Assembly (NCBI GenBank): GCA_002341345.1
Contig: DDNW01000088.1
Location: forward strand, 784-9,681
DNA: 8,898 nucleotides
Origin: Erythrobacter sp. UBA2510
GTDB taxonomy: Bacteria > Pseudomonadota > Alphaproteobacteria > Sphingomonadales > Sphingomonadaceae
Reading direction: 5' to 3'
Position numbers and translations under genes: made by a program. Positions 1 through 6,417 of the stretch are shown piece after piece; position 1 is the stretch's first letter, and each line of letters starts with the position of its first letter. The notes under the pieces are model-generated. The model was not told where the DNA came from and made no database searches. It saw nothing but the letters and a program-made list of their open reading frames with translations.

Positions 1-821
1 CCGCCGCAATGCTTCTCGATCAGCTCTTCGAAAGTGATGCTCATCGCCTCTTCGACGACGCAGGGCGTGTTTACATGGCCCGAGATCTGGAAGAGCTTCG
101 TGCCCTTGTTGTTGTCGCGCCCGAAGGAGCTGAACCACGAGGCGCCGCGCCGCAGGATCGTGGGTGCGACCGCAATGCTCTCGACATTATTTACCGTGGT
201 CGGGCAGCCATAGAGGCCCGCGCCCGCCGGGAATGGCGGCTTGAGGCGTGGCTGGCCCTTCTTGCCCTCCAAGCTCTCGATCATCGCGGTCTCTTCGCCG
301 CAGATATAGGCGCCCGCGCCGCGATGCATGAAGACGTCGAAATCGTAGCCCGAACCGCTGGCATTCTTGCCTACGAGACCGGCCGCATAGGCCTCGTCAA
401 TCGCAGCCTGCAGCGTCTCGGCCTCGCGGATATATTCGCCGCGAATGTAGATATAGGCGGCCCGCGCGCGCATCGCGTAACCGGCGACCAGTGCGCCCTC
501 GATCAGCTTGTGCGGATCGTGGCGGATGATCTCGCGGTCCTTGCACGAGCCGGGCTCGGATTCGTCGGCATTGATGACGAGGAAGCTGGGGCGGCCATCC
601 GCGCTTTCCTTCGGCATGAAGGACCACTTCATGCCCGTCGGGAAGCCAGCACCACCGCGCCCGCGGAGACCGGATGCCTTGATCTCGTCGATGATGGCGT
701 CCTGACCGACTTCCATCAGCTTCTTCGTATTGTCCCAGTCGCCACGCGCCTGCGCGGCCTTCAGCCCCCAGTCCTGGAAGCCATAGACATTGGTGAAGAT
801 GCGATCCTTATCAGCGAGCAT
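1..821 (-). CDS. nuoF: NADH-quinone oxidoreductase subunit F, 3' end cut by window edge
   Basis: NuoF is the NADH-oxidising subunit at the tip of the complex I soluble arm. It binds NADH and FMN and passes electrons to the N3 [4Fe-4S] cluster. The reading frame gives 273 residues from an ATG at 821 and runs off the left edge at ...EKHCGG. The glycine-rich FMN/NADH motif [14 protein letters not shown] is at about residues 53-66, NADESEPG follows, and [12 protein letters not shown] lies near residues 167-178. The C-terminal part carrying the N3 cysteines (ESCGxCxPC type) is outside the window. The ATG shares one base with the TGA of the preceding 65-aa ORF (TGATG). An AAGGA lies 9 nt upstream, so translation is probably coupled. 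The open frame on the opposite strand here is an antisense shadow. Confidence 0.97.
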   Translation of the reverse strand, partial: MLADKDRIFTNVYGFQDWGLKAAQARGDWDNTKKLMEVGQDAIIDEIKASGLRGRGGAGFPTGMKWSFMPKESADGRPSFLVINADESEPGSCKDREIIRHDPHKLIEGALVAGYAMRARAAYIYIRGEYIREAETLQAAIDEAYAAGLVGKNASGSGYDFDVFMHRGAGAYICGEETAMIESLEGKKGQPRLKPPFPAGAGLYGCPTTVNNVESIAVAPTILRRGASWFSSFGRDNNKGTKLFQISGHVNTPCVVEEAMSITFEELIEKHCG

Positions 822-1018
822 CAGCTAGGGTCCTTGTCCCCGGTCGGCGTGCGCGTCAGCAGCAGCGCCCCGACCAGCAGTGAAATGCCGCCTGCGACCA
901 TAACGATATCGCCCAGATCAGGCAGGCCAAGCGCAATGACCACGCCGCCGCCGATCAGCCCGGTGGCGCCAAATGCGAGCATGGCGCGCGCAATCTTGCG
1001 GAGTTTGATGAGGTCCAT
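821..1018 (-). CDS. 65-aa small membrane protein between nuoE and nuoF
   Basis: I do not recognise a named family. The product is 65 residues with a basic N-terminus (K5, R7, K8, R11), a hydrophobic glycine-rich segment at about 12-32, a short LPDLGD turn, a second hydrophobic segment at about 38-54, and a polar tail ending GDKDPS. That predicts a two-helix hairpin with both ends in the cytoplasm. The start is well supported: a GGAGG (minus strand, 1032-1028) sits 9 nt before the ATG. The start overlaps the stop of the 47-aa ORF by one base, and its own TGA overlaps the nuoF ATG by one base. A longer open frame continues upstream to about 1294, but that extension is in another frame over nuoE. 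Position suggests co-expression with complex I, perhaps as an accessory subunit or assembly helper; this is inference. Confidence 0.8.
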   Translation of the reverse strand: MDLIKLRKIARAMLAFGATGLIGGGVVIALGLPDLGDIVMVAGGISLLVGALLLTRTPTGDKDPS

Positions 1019-1161
1019 CAGGGCATCCCTCCGCCGAACACGAACAAAGCTGCCACAGCCAGAATTGCGACCAGCGCCACCGTCTTGACGATGCCCTTGA
1101 ACACCTTCCAGGCGATGGCGATCAGGACGACCGCGACCAAGGCTGTGACGATGGGGTCCAT
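1018..1161 (-). CDS. 47-aa small membrane protein between nuoE and the 65-aa ORF
   Basis: This very short ORF begins with ATG at 1161 and reads MDPIVTALVAVVLIAIAWKV at its N-terminus. It ends in FGGGMP before a TGA at 1020-1018. It is almost entirely hydrophobic: one segment at about 3-18, a short basic loop with K19, K22 and K26, and a second segment at about 27-43. That suggests a hairpin with the loop in the cytoplasm and both ends outside, the opposite topology to the 65-aa neighbour. The ATG overlaps the nuoE stop as TAATG, and its TGA overlaps the next ATG as TGATG. A purine-rich GGGGCGAG lies 5 nt upstream of the ATG. Exact packing, a sensible RBS and coherent hydrophobicity argue that it is translated. 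No family is recognised and its function is unknown. Confidence 0.72.
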   Translation of the reverse strand: MDPIVTALVAVVLIAIAWKVFKGIVKTVALVAILAVAALFVFGGGMP

Positions 1162-1829
1162 TAGCACTCGCCCCGGTAATCGTGGTTTTCGCTGACCATT
1201 TCCTTGAGCGAGGTCGGGCCACCGACGGGCTCGGATGTATGACGGCCGGGCTCCTGCGTGCCCGTCTTGGGCTGTTCGCCACGCGCCAGTGCATCGAGCA
1301 CGGCGTCGAGCCGCTCGGCGGTCAGGTCTTCGTAATTGTCGTCATTGATCTGGACCATCGGCGCAGTAGCGCAATTGCCCATGCATTCGACCTCAGTGAA
1401 GGACCACAGCCCGTCCGCCGAGATATGCCCCTTCTTCATCCCTCGCTTCTCGCAAGCGGCGATGATCTCGTCCGAACCGCGCAACATACACGGCGTCGTG
1501 CCGCAGACCTGTACGTGGAAACGGCCGACAGGCTCCAGATTGTACATGGTGTAGAAACTGGCGACCTCGACCACGCGAATAATCGGCATGTCGAGATAGG
1601 CCGCGACATATTCCATCACCGGGATCGGCAGCCAGCCTTGCGTATTGGTCACTTCGCCGACCTGCCGCTGGGCATAGTCGAGCAGCGCCATGACCGCCGA
1701 TTTCTGGCGACCTTCGGGATATTTCCTGATCGCCGTGTCGGCCTTCGCCTTCCAAGCATCGGTGAAAGCGAAGCTGCCCCACTCGGCGCGCAGTTCGGGC
1801 GTATCGGGAGCGATATGTCTAGCGGCCAC
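1161..1829 (-). CDS. nuoE: NADH-quinone oxidoreductase subunit E (24-kDa, 2Fe-2S)
   Basis: NuoE is the thioredoxin-fold subunit of the complex I NADH-dehydrogenase module and carries the off-path [2Fe-2S] cluster N1a. With the GTG at 1829 the product is 222 residues. Ligands follow the family pattern C-x4-C then C-x3-C: C109 and C114 in VCGTTPCM, and C149 and C153 in ECMGNC. EVASFYTMYN at about 88-97 is also a family signature. The GTG is preferred over the frame extending to 1883 because GGAGG lies exactly 7 nt upstream, and the protein then begins [14 protein letters not shown], as alphaproteobacterial NuoE often does. The start lies inside the last codons of the 61-aa ORF (11-nt overlap). 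The C-terminal tail after about residue 185 is polar and ends in cysteine (C222); it exceeds the short enterobacterial form but fits longer alphaproteobacterial homologues. Confidence 0.96.
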   Translation of the reverse strand: MAARHIAPDTPELRAEWGSFAFTDAWKAKADTAIRKYPEGRQKSAVMALLDYAQRQVGEVTNTQGWLPIPVMEYVAAYLDMPIIRVVEVASFYTMYNLEPVGRFHVQVCGTTPCMLRGSDEIIAACEKRGMKKGHISADGLWSFTEVECMGNCATAPMVQINDDNYEDLTAERLDAVLDALARGEQPKTGTQEPGRHTSEPVGGPTSLKEMVSENHDYRGEC

Positions 1830-2004
1830 GAGCCAGCCTCCGTTCCAGATAGCGGCCCGCATACAGGCCGATGACGGCAGCAAAAGCAGTCGAAAGAACC
1901 TCTTTCACCGTCACGCTGCCATGAAATGCCGCCAGATAGGCCGCGATTGCCGAAGCGAAGGCAGCAAATGCCGCGACGAATATGAACAGCTCGCGCGCGA
2001 TCAC
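1819..2004 (-). CDS. 61-aa small membrane protein between nuoD and nuoE
   Basis: I do not recognise this protein. It starts with GTG at 2004, overlapping the nuoD TGA as GTGA (4 nt), with a GGGGAG about 8 nt upstream inside nuoD. Its TAG at 1821-1819 lies 11 nt inside nuoE. The 61 residues hold an Ala/Phe-rich hydrophobic stretch at about 6-27, a short polar link (HGSVTVKE, 28-35), a second hydrophobic stretch at about 36-50, and a strongly basic tail [11 protein letters not shown]. The positive-inside rule places the C-terminus in the cytoplasm. Its last codons carry the RBS for nuoE, so translating this ORF could expose or mask nuoE initiation. A complex I-linked membrane role is inferred from location only. 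Confidence 0.72.
   Translation of the reverse strand: MIARELFIFVAAFAAFASAIAAYLAAFHGSVTVKEVLSTAFAAVIGLYAGRYLERRLARGR
1837..1841 (-). promoter_or_regulatory. Shine-Dalgarno site that sets the nuoE GTG start
   Basis: The minus strand reads GGAGG here, 7 nt before the GTG at 1829. It lies inside the coding end of the 61-aa ORF. No comparable site precedes the in-frame ATG at 1883, so this element is the main reason to call NuoE as 222 rather than 240 residues. Confidence 0.75.
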
Positions 2005-3212
2005 CGGTCACACTCCCCGAACACCACGTCGATCGCGCCGAGGATGGCGGTTGCATCGGGCAGCATGTGCCCCTTGCACATCATGTCCATGGCTTGAAGG
2101 TGCGAGAAAGCGGTCGGGCGGATCTTGCAGCGATAAGGTTTGTTCGATCCGTCGCTGACGAGGTAAACGCCGAATTCGCCCTTGGGGCTTTCGGTCGCCA
2201 CGTAAACCTCACCCGCAGGCACATGAAAGCCCTCGGTATAAAGCTTGAAGTGGTGGATCAGCGCTTCCATCGACTGTTTCATCTCGCCGCGCTTGGGCGG
2301 CACGATCTTGCGGTCGTCGCTGGCCACCGGGCCTTCGGGCATTTCGGCAAGGCACTGCTTGATGATGCGCGCCGACTGGTAAACTTCCTGAATGCGGACC
2401 ATGAAGCGCGAATAGCAATCCGAGCTGGTGCCAACCGGAATGTCGAAATCCATCCGGTCATAGACGTCGTAGGGCTGGCTCTTGCGGATATCCCATGGAA
2501 TGCCCGCCGCGCGGATCATCGGACCCGAGAAGCCCCAGGCCAGCGCGTCCTCCTTGGAAACCACCGCGATATCGACATTGCGCTGCTTGAAGATGCGGTT
2601 GTCGGTGACCAGGCTCATCGCATCGCCGAACAATTCGGGCAGGCGTCCATCGACCCAGTCGCCGATATCGGTCAGCAGCTTGAGCGGCACATCCTGATGC
2701 ACCCCGCCGGGGCGGAACCAGGCCATGTGCATGCGCGCGCCGCTGGCCCGCTCGAAGAAGTTGAGGCAATCCTCGCGCAGTTCGAACACCCACAGGTTCG
2801 GCGTCATCGCGCCCACGTCCATGACGTGGCTGCCGATGTTGAGCATGTGGTTGCAAATGCGGCTCAGCTCGGCGAACAGCACGCGCAGATATTGCGCGCG
2901 GATCGGCACTTCGAGGTTGAGCAGCTTCTCGATCGCCAGGACGTAGGAATGCTCCATGTTGAGCGGTGAACAATAATCGAGCCGGTCGAAATACGGGAGC
3001 GCCTGAAGATAAGTCTTATACTCGATCAGCTTCTCGGTGCCGCGGTGGAGCAGGCCGACATGCGGATCGATCCGCTCGATCACTTCACCGTCCAGCTCCA
3101 TGACCATGCGCAAAACGCCATGCGCGGCCGGATGCTGGGGGCCGAAATTGATCGTATAATTGGTGATTTCCTCGCCGGTGGTGGTGAGGGCCTTGTCTTC
3201 GACGAAGCTCAT
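2001..3212 (-). CDS. nuoD: NADH-quinone oxidoreductase subunit D (49-kDa)
   Basis: NuoD forms much of the quinone-reduction chamber at the base of the complex I soluble arm and is related to the large subunit of NiFe hydrogenases. The product is 403 residues, a normal length for a stand-alone Nuo[12 protein letters not shown] at 22-32 contains the conserved quinone-site histidine (H31, equivalent to bovine His59). LPYFDRLDY ends in the quinone-contacting tyrosine (Y80, equivalent to bovine Tyr108). FRPGG at about residue 165 and the C-terminal DVVFGECDR are also family signatures. The ATG at 3212 overlaps the nuoC TGA as ATGA, implying coupled translation, and the stop overlaps the 61-aa ORF. 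NuoC and NuoD are separate here, unlike the fused NuoCD of Escherichia coli. A 300-codon open frame on the opposite strand is an antisense shadow. Confidence 0.98.
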   Translation of the reverse strand: MSFVEDKALTTTGEEITNYTINFGPQHPAAHGVLRMVMELDGEVIERIDPHVGLLHRGTEKLIEYKTYLQALPYFDRLDYCSPLNMEHSYVLAIEKLLNLEVPIRAQYLRVLFAELSRICNHMLNIGSHVMDVGAMTPNLWVFELREDCLNFFERASGARMHMAWFRPGGVHQDVPLKLLTDIGDWVDGRLPELFGDAMSLVTDNRIFKQRNVDIAVVSKEDALAWGFSGPMIRAAGIPWDIRKSQPYDVYDRMDFDIPVGTSSDCYSRFMVRIQEVYQSARIIKQCLAEMPEGPVASDDRKIVPPKRGEMKQSMEALIHHFKLYTEGFHVPAGEVYVATESPKGEFGVYLVSDGSNKPYRCKIRPTAFSHLQAMDMMCKGHMLPDATAILGAIDVVFGECDR

Positions 3213-3958
3213 TTGCCCTCCTCCTTCTTCGCCATCGCCGGAGGATCGGCAGGCGTGTCCTTCGCCGCCTTCTCATCGGCCTTGGCACCCGCGCCCGTCT
3301 GCGAAGGCTTGGCGGTCGTCTGCGGCACGTCGACCGGCGGCGTGGCCGCCTTCTCGTCGCCAGGCAGGATGTAATCCGCCCCTTCCCACGGGCTCATAAA
3401 ATCGAAGCTGCGGAAATCCTGGGCCAGTTCGACCGGCTCGTACACCACGCGCTTTTCCTCTTCGGAATAGCGCAGTTCGGTATAGCCGGTGAGCGGGAAG
3501 TCCTTGCGGAAGGGATGCCCTTCAAAACCATAATCGGTCAGAATGCGCCTGAGGTCGGAATTGCCCGAGAAGCGCACACCGTACATGTCGAACACTTCGC
3601 GCTCGAGCCAGCCCGCATTGGGCCACAGCGTCGTGACGGTCGGGACCGGCGTTGCCTCGTCAGTCGCAACCTTCACCATGAGACGATGGTTCTTCGTCAC
3701 CGACAGCAGCATGTAGACAACCTCGAAACGCTCAGGCCGCTGCGGGTAGTCGACCCCGGCAATCTCCATCAACTGCTGGTATTCGTGATTGTCACGCAGC
3801 AGGCGCAGGGCATCCTCGATGCTCTCGCGCTGCACGGTCAGCACGATTTCGCCATGCTCTTCCTTCAGCGAGACGAGCATCGCGCCGAGCGCAGCCGACA
3901 CAGTGTCGGCAATGCCGTCGATGACGGAAAATTTCGGGGCGGAGTGCAGGACAGGCAT
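3209..3958 (-). CDS. nuoC: NADH-quinone oxidoreductase subunit C (30-kDa) with Ala/Pro/Lys-rich tail
   Basis: NuoC is a structural subunit of the hydrophilic connecting module that packs against NuoD. The product is 249 residues. The 30-kDa subunit signature spans about 118-158: [11 protein letters not shown], then [15 protein letters not shown] and RKDFPLTGY. The conserved core ends near FMSPWEG (to about 193). After GDEK at about 200-203 the last 45 or so residues are low-complexity, rich in Ala, Pro, Lys, Asp and Glu, ending MAKKEEGK. They look disordered and are absent from short NuoC proteins. The ATG at 3958 shares one base with the nuoB TGA (TGATG), and its own stop overlaps nuoD (ATGA). 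The tail could be a lineage-specific disordered extension; no function can be read from it. Confidence 0.97.
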   Translation of the reverse strand: MPVLHSAPKFSVIDGIADTVSAALGAMLVSLKEEHGEIVLTVQRESIEDALRLLRDNHEYQQLMEIAGVDYPQRPERFEVVYMLLSVTKNHRLMVKVATDEATPVPTVTTLWPNAGWLEREVFDMYGVRFSGNSDLRRILTDYGFEGHPFRKDFPLTGYTELRYSEEEKRVVYEPVELAQDFRSFDFMSPWEGADYILPGDEKAATPPVDVPQTTAKPSQTGAGAKADEKAAKDTPADPPAMAKKEEGK

Positions 3959-4509
3959 CAGCGTTCAATCGTCCCGGAACGGCGAATCTTGCGCTGCAAT
4001 TGCATCACGCCATAGAGCAGCGCCTCGGCGGTCGGCGGGCAACCCGGCACATAGATATCAACCGGCACGATGCGGTCGCAGCCGCGCACCACCGAATAGG
4101 AATAGTGGTAATAGCCGCCGCCATTGGCGCAGCTACCCATGCTGATCACATATTTGGGGTCCGACATCTGGTCATAGACCTTGCGCAGCGCCGGGGCCAT
4201 CTTGTTGCACAGTGTACCGGCGACGATCATCACGTCGGACTGACGCGGGCTGGCACGCGGGGCAACGCCGAACCGTTCCATGTCGTAGCGTGGCATATTG
4301 ACGTGGATCATCTCGACCGCGCAGCAGGCGAGACCGAAGGTCATCCACCAGAGCGAACCGGTGCGCGCCCACTGGAACAGGTCCTCGGTGCTGGTGACGA
4401 GGAAACCCTTGTCATTCACCTCGGTCTGGAGGGCATTGAAATAATCGGCATCGGGCTGGCGAATCTCGCCACCGCGTGCCGCCGCCGGAAGATCTGAGCT
4501 CAATCCCAT
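3958..4509 (-). CDS. nuoB: NADH-quinone oxidoreductase subunit B (PSST, N2 cluster)
   Basis: NuoB binds cluster N2, the terminal [4Fe-4S] centre that reduces quinone, and sits between NuoD and the membrane arm. From the ATG at 4509 the product is 183 residues. All four ligands are visible: adjacent C62 and C63 in [11 protein letters not shown]127 in [16 protein letters not shown], and C157 in [12 protein letters not shown]. The frame stays open to 4620, but that extension lies over nuoA in another frame. The 4509 ATG gives the expected length and has a GGGAG 7 nt upstream. It overlaps the end of nuoA by 10 nt. The C-terminus reads [11 protein letters not shown] and its TGA overlaps the nuoC ATG. 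Confidence 0.98.
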   Translation of the reverse strand: MGLSSDLPAAARGGEIRQPDADYFNALQTEVNDKGFLVTSTEDLFQWARTGSLWWMTFGLACCAVEMIHVNMPRYDMERFGVAPRASPRQSDVMIVAGTLCNKMAPALRKVYDQMSDPKYVISMGSCANGGGYYHYSYSVVRGCDRIVPVDIYVPGCPPTAEALLYGVMQLQRKIRRSGTIER

Positions 4510-4889
4510 TCGAGCGCTCCCTTCTTCCACGCATAAGCAAGGCCGATCGCAAGTTCGGCCAGGAATACCACCATCGCGACCCAGCCCGTCCAACCGGTGA
4601 ACTCGAGACTGACGGCCCACGGAAACAGGAAGGCCGCTTCAAGGTCGAACACGATGAACAGGATGGCGACGAGGTAAAAGCGCACGTCAAACTGGCTGCG
4701 CGGATCCTCGAACGCGGGAAAGCCGCATTCATACTCGCTCAGCTTTTCGGCATCGGGATTGTGCGAGCCGGTCAGCCGCGACACCCCCATGGGCAGAAAG
4801 ACAAACAGCGCCGAGAGGGCGACAGCTATCCCAAGGAACAGCAGAATCGGGAGATATTCGAGTAGGTCTACCAAGTTGGACTCATCCAC
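4500..4889 (-). CDS. nuoA: NADH-quinone oxidoreductase subunit A, first gene of the nuo operon
   Basis: NuoA is a three-helix membrane subunit next to NuoH at the junction of the membrane and soluble arms. With the GTG at 4889 the product is 129 residues. Predicted helices are at about 13-33, 70-92 and 102-120. The conserved loop has YECGFPAFE (Y53-E61, including C55) and [18 protein letters not shown] (F67-E84, with D82 and E84), diagnostic of the family. The start is uncertain. GTG 4889 has no clear Shine-Dalgarno. A TTG at 4874 would give a 124-residue protein beginning [13 protein letters not shown], a natural NuoA N-terminus, with GGATGAG 6 nt before it. The ATG at 4885 is out of frame and stops after five codons. 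The stop lies 10 nt inside nuoB. As first gene it should lie next to the operon promoter, but no convincing promoter is readable. Confidence 0.95.
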   Translation of the reverse strand: MDESNLVDLLEYLPILLFLGIAVALSALFVFLPMGVSRLTGSHNPDAEKLSEYECGFPAFEDPRSQFDVRFYLVAILFIVFDLEAAFLFPWAVSLEFTGWTGWVAMVVFLAELAIGLAYAWKKGALEWD

Positions 4890-4901
4890 TAGAGGTCGCG
4901 A

Positions 4902-4918
4902 GGGGCCCTAAAGGCCCC
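4902..4918. promoter_or_regulatory. GC-rich hairpin just upstream of nuoA
   Basis: GGGGCC (4902-4907) and GGCCCC (4913-4918) form a perfect 6-bp all-GC stem around the loop CTAAA. It ends 13 nt before the nuoA GTG. Neither strand has a T-run after it, so it is not a standard intrinsic terminator. It would lie in the 5' leader of the nuo transcript if transcription starts further upstream. A role in leader structure, transcript stability or regulator binding is possible but only inferred. Confidence 0.45.
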
Positions 4919-5046
4919 AAAGGCATATCGCAAGTGCACAAATCTTCACATACCCCGACAGGCCAGGATCATTGCTGCGGCAGTCATTGCGATTGTCACT
5001 TTGACGGCATACCTATCCGGCTTGGCCTAGAACACAACCATATCCG

Positions 5047-5051
5047 AAAGG
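5047..5051 (+). promoter_or_regulatory. Shine-Dalgarno site for the thiolase ATG
   Basis: AAAGG lies 8 nt before the ATG at 5060 and supports that start, which also gives the normal thiolase N-terminus. A similar AAAGG at 4919-4923 lies 10 nt before the upstream in-frame GTG at 4934, so RBS evidence alone does not fully exclude the longer form. Confidence 0.55.
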
Positions 5052-5059
5052 CGTTTCAA

Positions 5060-6256
5060 ATGGCGATTCTCAATGCGTCCGATCCCATCGTGGTTCTCTC
5101 TTACGCGCGTACCCCCATGGGCGCGATGCAGGGTAGCCTGTCCGAGGTTTCGGCAACCGATCTTGGCGCCACGGCGGTGAAGGCTGCGGTCGAGCGCGCC
5201 GGGGTGTCTGGCGAGGATATCGACCGGGTCTATATGGGCTGCGTTCTGCCCGCCGGTCTGGGCCAGGCCCCGGCCCGCCAGGCCGCGATCAAGGCCGGCC
5301 TGCCCAAGAGCGCACAGGCGACCACTGTCAACAAGGTGTGCGGCAGCGGCATGCAGACCGTCATCATGGGTGCCGAGGCCCTCGCCAGCGGTACGGTCGA
5401 CGTAGTTGTCGCGGGCGGGATGGAGAGCATGACCAATGCACCCTACCTGCTCAAGAAGCACCGCTCGGGCGCGCGCATCGGGCATGACACAGCCTACGAT
5501 CACATGTTCCTCGACGGTCTGGAAGACGCCTATGAGGCGGGCCGTGCGATGGGCACTTTCGCGCAGGATATGGCTGATAAATACCAGCTGACCCGCGAAG
5601 AGATGGACAATTACGCCATCGCCTCGCTCGAACGCGCCAATGCGGCGATCGCCAGCGGTGCCTTTGCCGACGAAGTCGTGCCGGTGACCTTCAGCACCCG
5701 CACGGGCGAGATGACAGTCGATACGGACGAGAGTCCGGCCAAAGGCCGCCCCGACAAGATCCCGACATTGCGCCCCGCCTTTGCGAAGGATGGCACGATC
5801 ACGGCGGCGACCTCGTCCTCGATCTCGGACGGTGCAGCGGCGATGATCCTGACCCGTAAGAGCGTGGCCGATGCCAAGGGAAAAGCGCCCGTCGCCACCG
5901 TTGTCGGCGTGGCAGCGCATGCGCAGGAACCGAGCGAATTCACCATCGCCCCGGTCGGCGCGATCCATAAGCTGCTCGACCAGACCGGCTGGAGCATCGA
6001 CGACGTCGACCTGTGGGAAGTGAACGAAGCCTTCGCCTGCGTCACCATGTTCGCGATGCGTGACATCGGCATCCCGCATGAGAAGATCAACGTGAACGGC
6101 GGCGCCACTGCGCTGGGTCACCCGATCGGGTGCAGCGGCACGCGGATCATCGTGACGCTGATCGCTGCGCTGAAGGCGGCGGGCAAGAAGCGCGGCATCG
6201 CCTCGCTGTGCATCGGCGGCGGTGAGGCAACGGCTGTCGCGGTGGAGCTGGCCTGA
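5060..6256 (+). CDS. Acetyl-CoA acetyltransferase (biosynthetic-type thiolase)
   Basis: This cytoplasmic thiolase condenses two acetyl-CoA into acetoacetyl-CoA, or cleaves acetoacetyl-CoA in reverse. The product is 398 residues, typical of the family. The nucleophilic cysteine is C94 in NKVCGSGMQ. NEAFA gives N322/E323 of the oxyanion-hole motif, GHPIGCSGTR supplies H354, and CIGGGEAT supplies the acid/base C384. These match the Zoogloea PhaA catalytic set (Cys89, Asn316, His348, Cys378) with a shift of 5-6 residues. GGMESMTNAPYLL at about 138-150 is the usual CoA-side motif. The start is chosen from the AAAGG at 5047 and homologous length. The gene stands alone: divergent from nuo and convergent with the SH3 gene. 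There is no phaB or beta-oxidation partner beside it, so polyhydroxybutyrate, ketone-body or fatty-acid use cannot be separated, and I give no symbol. Confidence 0.95.
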   Translation: MAILNASDPIVVLSYARTPMGAMQGSLSEVSATDLGATAVKAAVERAGVSGEDIDRVYMGCVLPAGLGQAPARQAAIKAGLPKSAQATTVNKVCGSGMQTVIMGAEALASGTVDVVVAGGMESMTNAPYLLKKHRSGARIGHDTAYDHMFLDGLEDAYEAGRAMGTFAQDMADKYQLTREEMDNYAIASLERANAAIASGAFADEVVPVTFSTRTGEMTVDTDESPAKGRPDKIPTLRPAFAKDGTITAATSSSISDGAAAMILTRKSVADAKGKAPVATVVGVAAHAQEPSEFTIAPVGAIHKLLDQTGWSIDDVDLWEVNEAFACVTMFAMRDIGIPHEKINVNGGATALGHPIGCSGTRIIVTLIAALKAAGKKRGIASLCIGGGEATAVAVELA

Positions 6257-6275
6257 GACATTCTTGCGACTGACC

Positions 6276-6417
6276 AGCTGTGTTCGATAATCAGATGATG
6301 AGGTAACGAAATTGGCTGTTTCTCGTAACCCGGAGCGCAGCGACCTTTCTAGTCGTGAGCACCGGAAGGACGTGAAGCAGCCATTTGCAGAGCCTCAGGG
6401 CTGACATCGTAACAGCT
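6276..6417. repeat. 142-nt imperfect palindrome filling the convergent intergenic region
   Basis: Successive blocks of the left half pair with the right half in order about one centre near 6347.5. They are AGCTGT 6276-6281 with ACAGCT 6412-6417, CGAT 6285 with ATCG 6406, TCAG 6291 with CTGA 6401, and TGAGG 6299 with CCTCA 6393. Then come AAAT 6309 with ATTT 6383, GGCTG-T-TTC 6314-6322 with GAAGCAGCC 6374-6382, CGT 6324 with ACG 6370, CCGG 6330 with CCGG 6362, and GCGAC 6340 with GTCGT 6352. Paired coordinates always sum to 12693-12697, so bulges are only 1-3 nt. About 47 base pairs can form, with an apical loop CTTTCTA. The right end overlaps the stop codon of the SH3 gene. It resembles ERIC- or MITE-type intergenic palindromes, or a structured 3' RNA. 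No T-run or clear target-site duplication is seen. Confidence 0.65.

Larger units (their letters stand above)
4890..5059. other. Divergent nuoA / thiolase intergenic region
   Basis: This 170-nt region must hold promoters for both nuo (leftward) and the thiolase (rightward), but I cannot place either with confidence. A TTGACG at 5001-5006 could be a -35 for the thiolase, but nothing near the proper spacing is a good -10. TCATTGC occurs twice (4969-4975 and 4984-4990), 15 nt apart, which could be a regulator half-site pair or chance. On the plus strand the thiolase frame is open back through this region from a GTG at 4934 and encodes a Cys/His-rich stretch. Confidence 0.35.

Noticed and set aside
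9..1088. A 359-codon plus-strand open frame opposite nuoF and the small ORFs
   Set aside because: It is antisense to a clear NuoF, has no recognisable domain, and is Ala/Arg/Asp-rich as expected from the reverse frame of GC-rich coding DNA.
2067..2969. A 300-codon plus-strand open frame opposite nuoD
   Set aside because: Its His/Asp/Ala/Val-rich composition mirrors nuoD codons read in reverse. It has no motif, and NuoD is certain.
4969..4990. A direct TCATTGC repeat as an operator
   Set aside because: Two 7-bp copies in 170 nt can occur by chance and no regulator can be named; noted only in the intergenic entry.
5001..5033. TTGACG as a -35 element of a thiolase promoter
   Set aside because: No acceptable -10 hexamer lies 16-18 nt downstream, so I do not call a promoter.
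5027..6121. A 364-codon minus-strand open frame opposite the thiolase
   Set aside because: It is an Arg/His/Gly-rich shadow with no domain; the thiolase on the plus strand has every catalytic motif.
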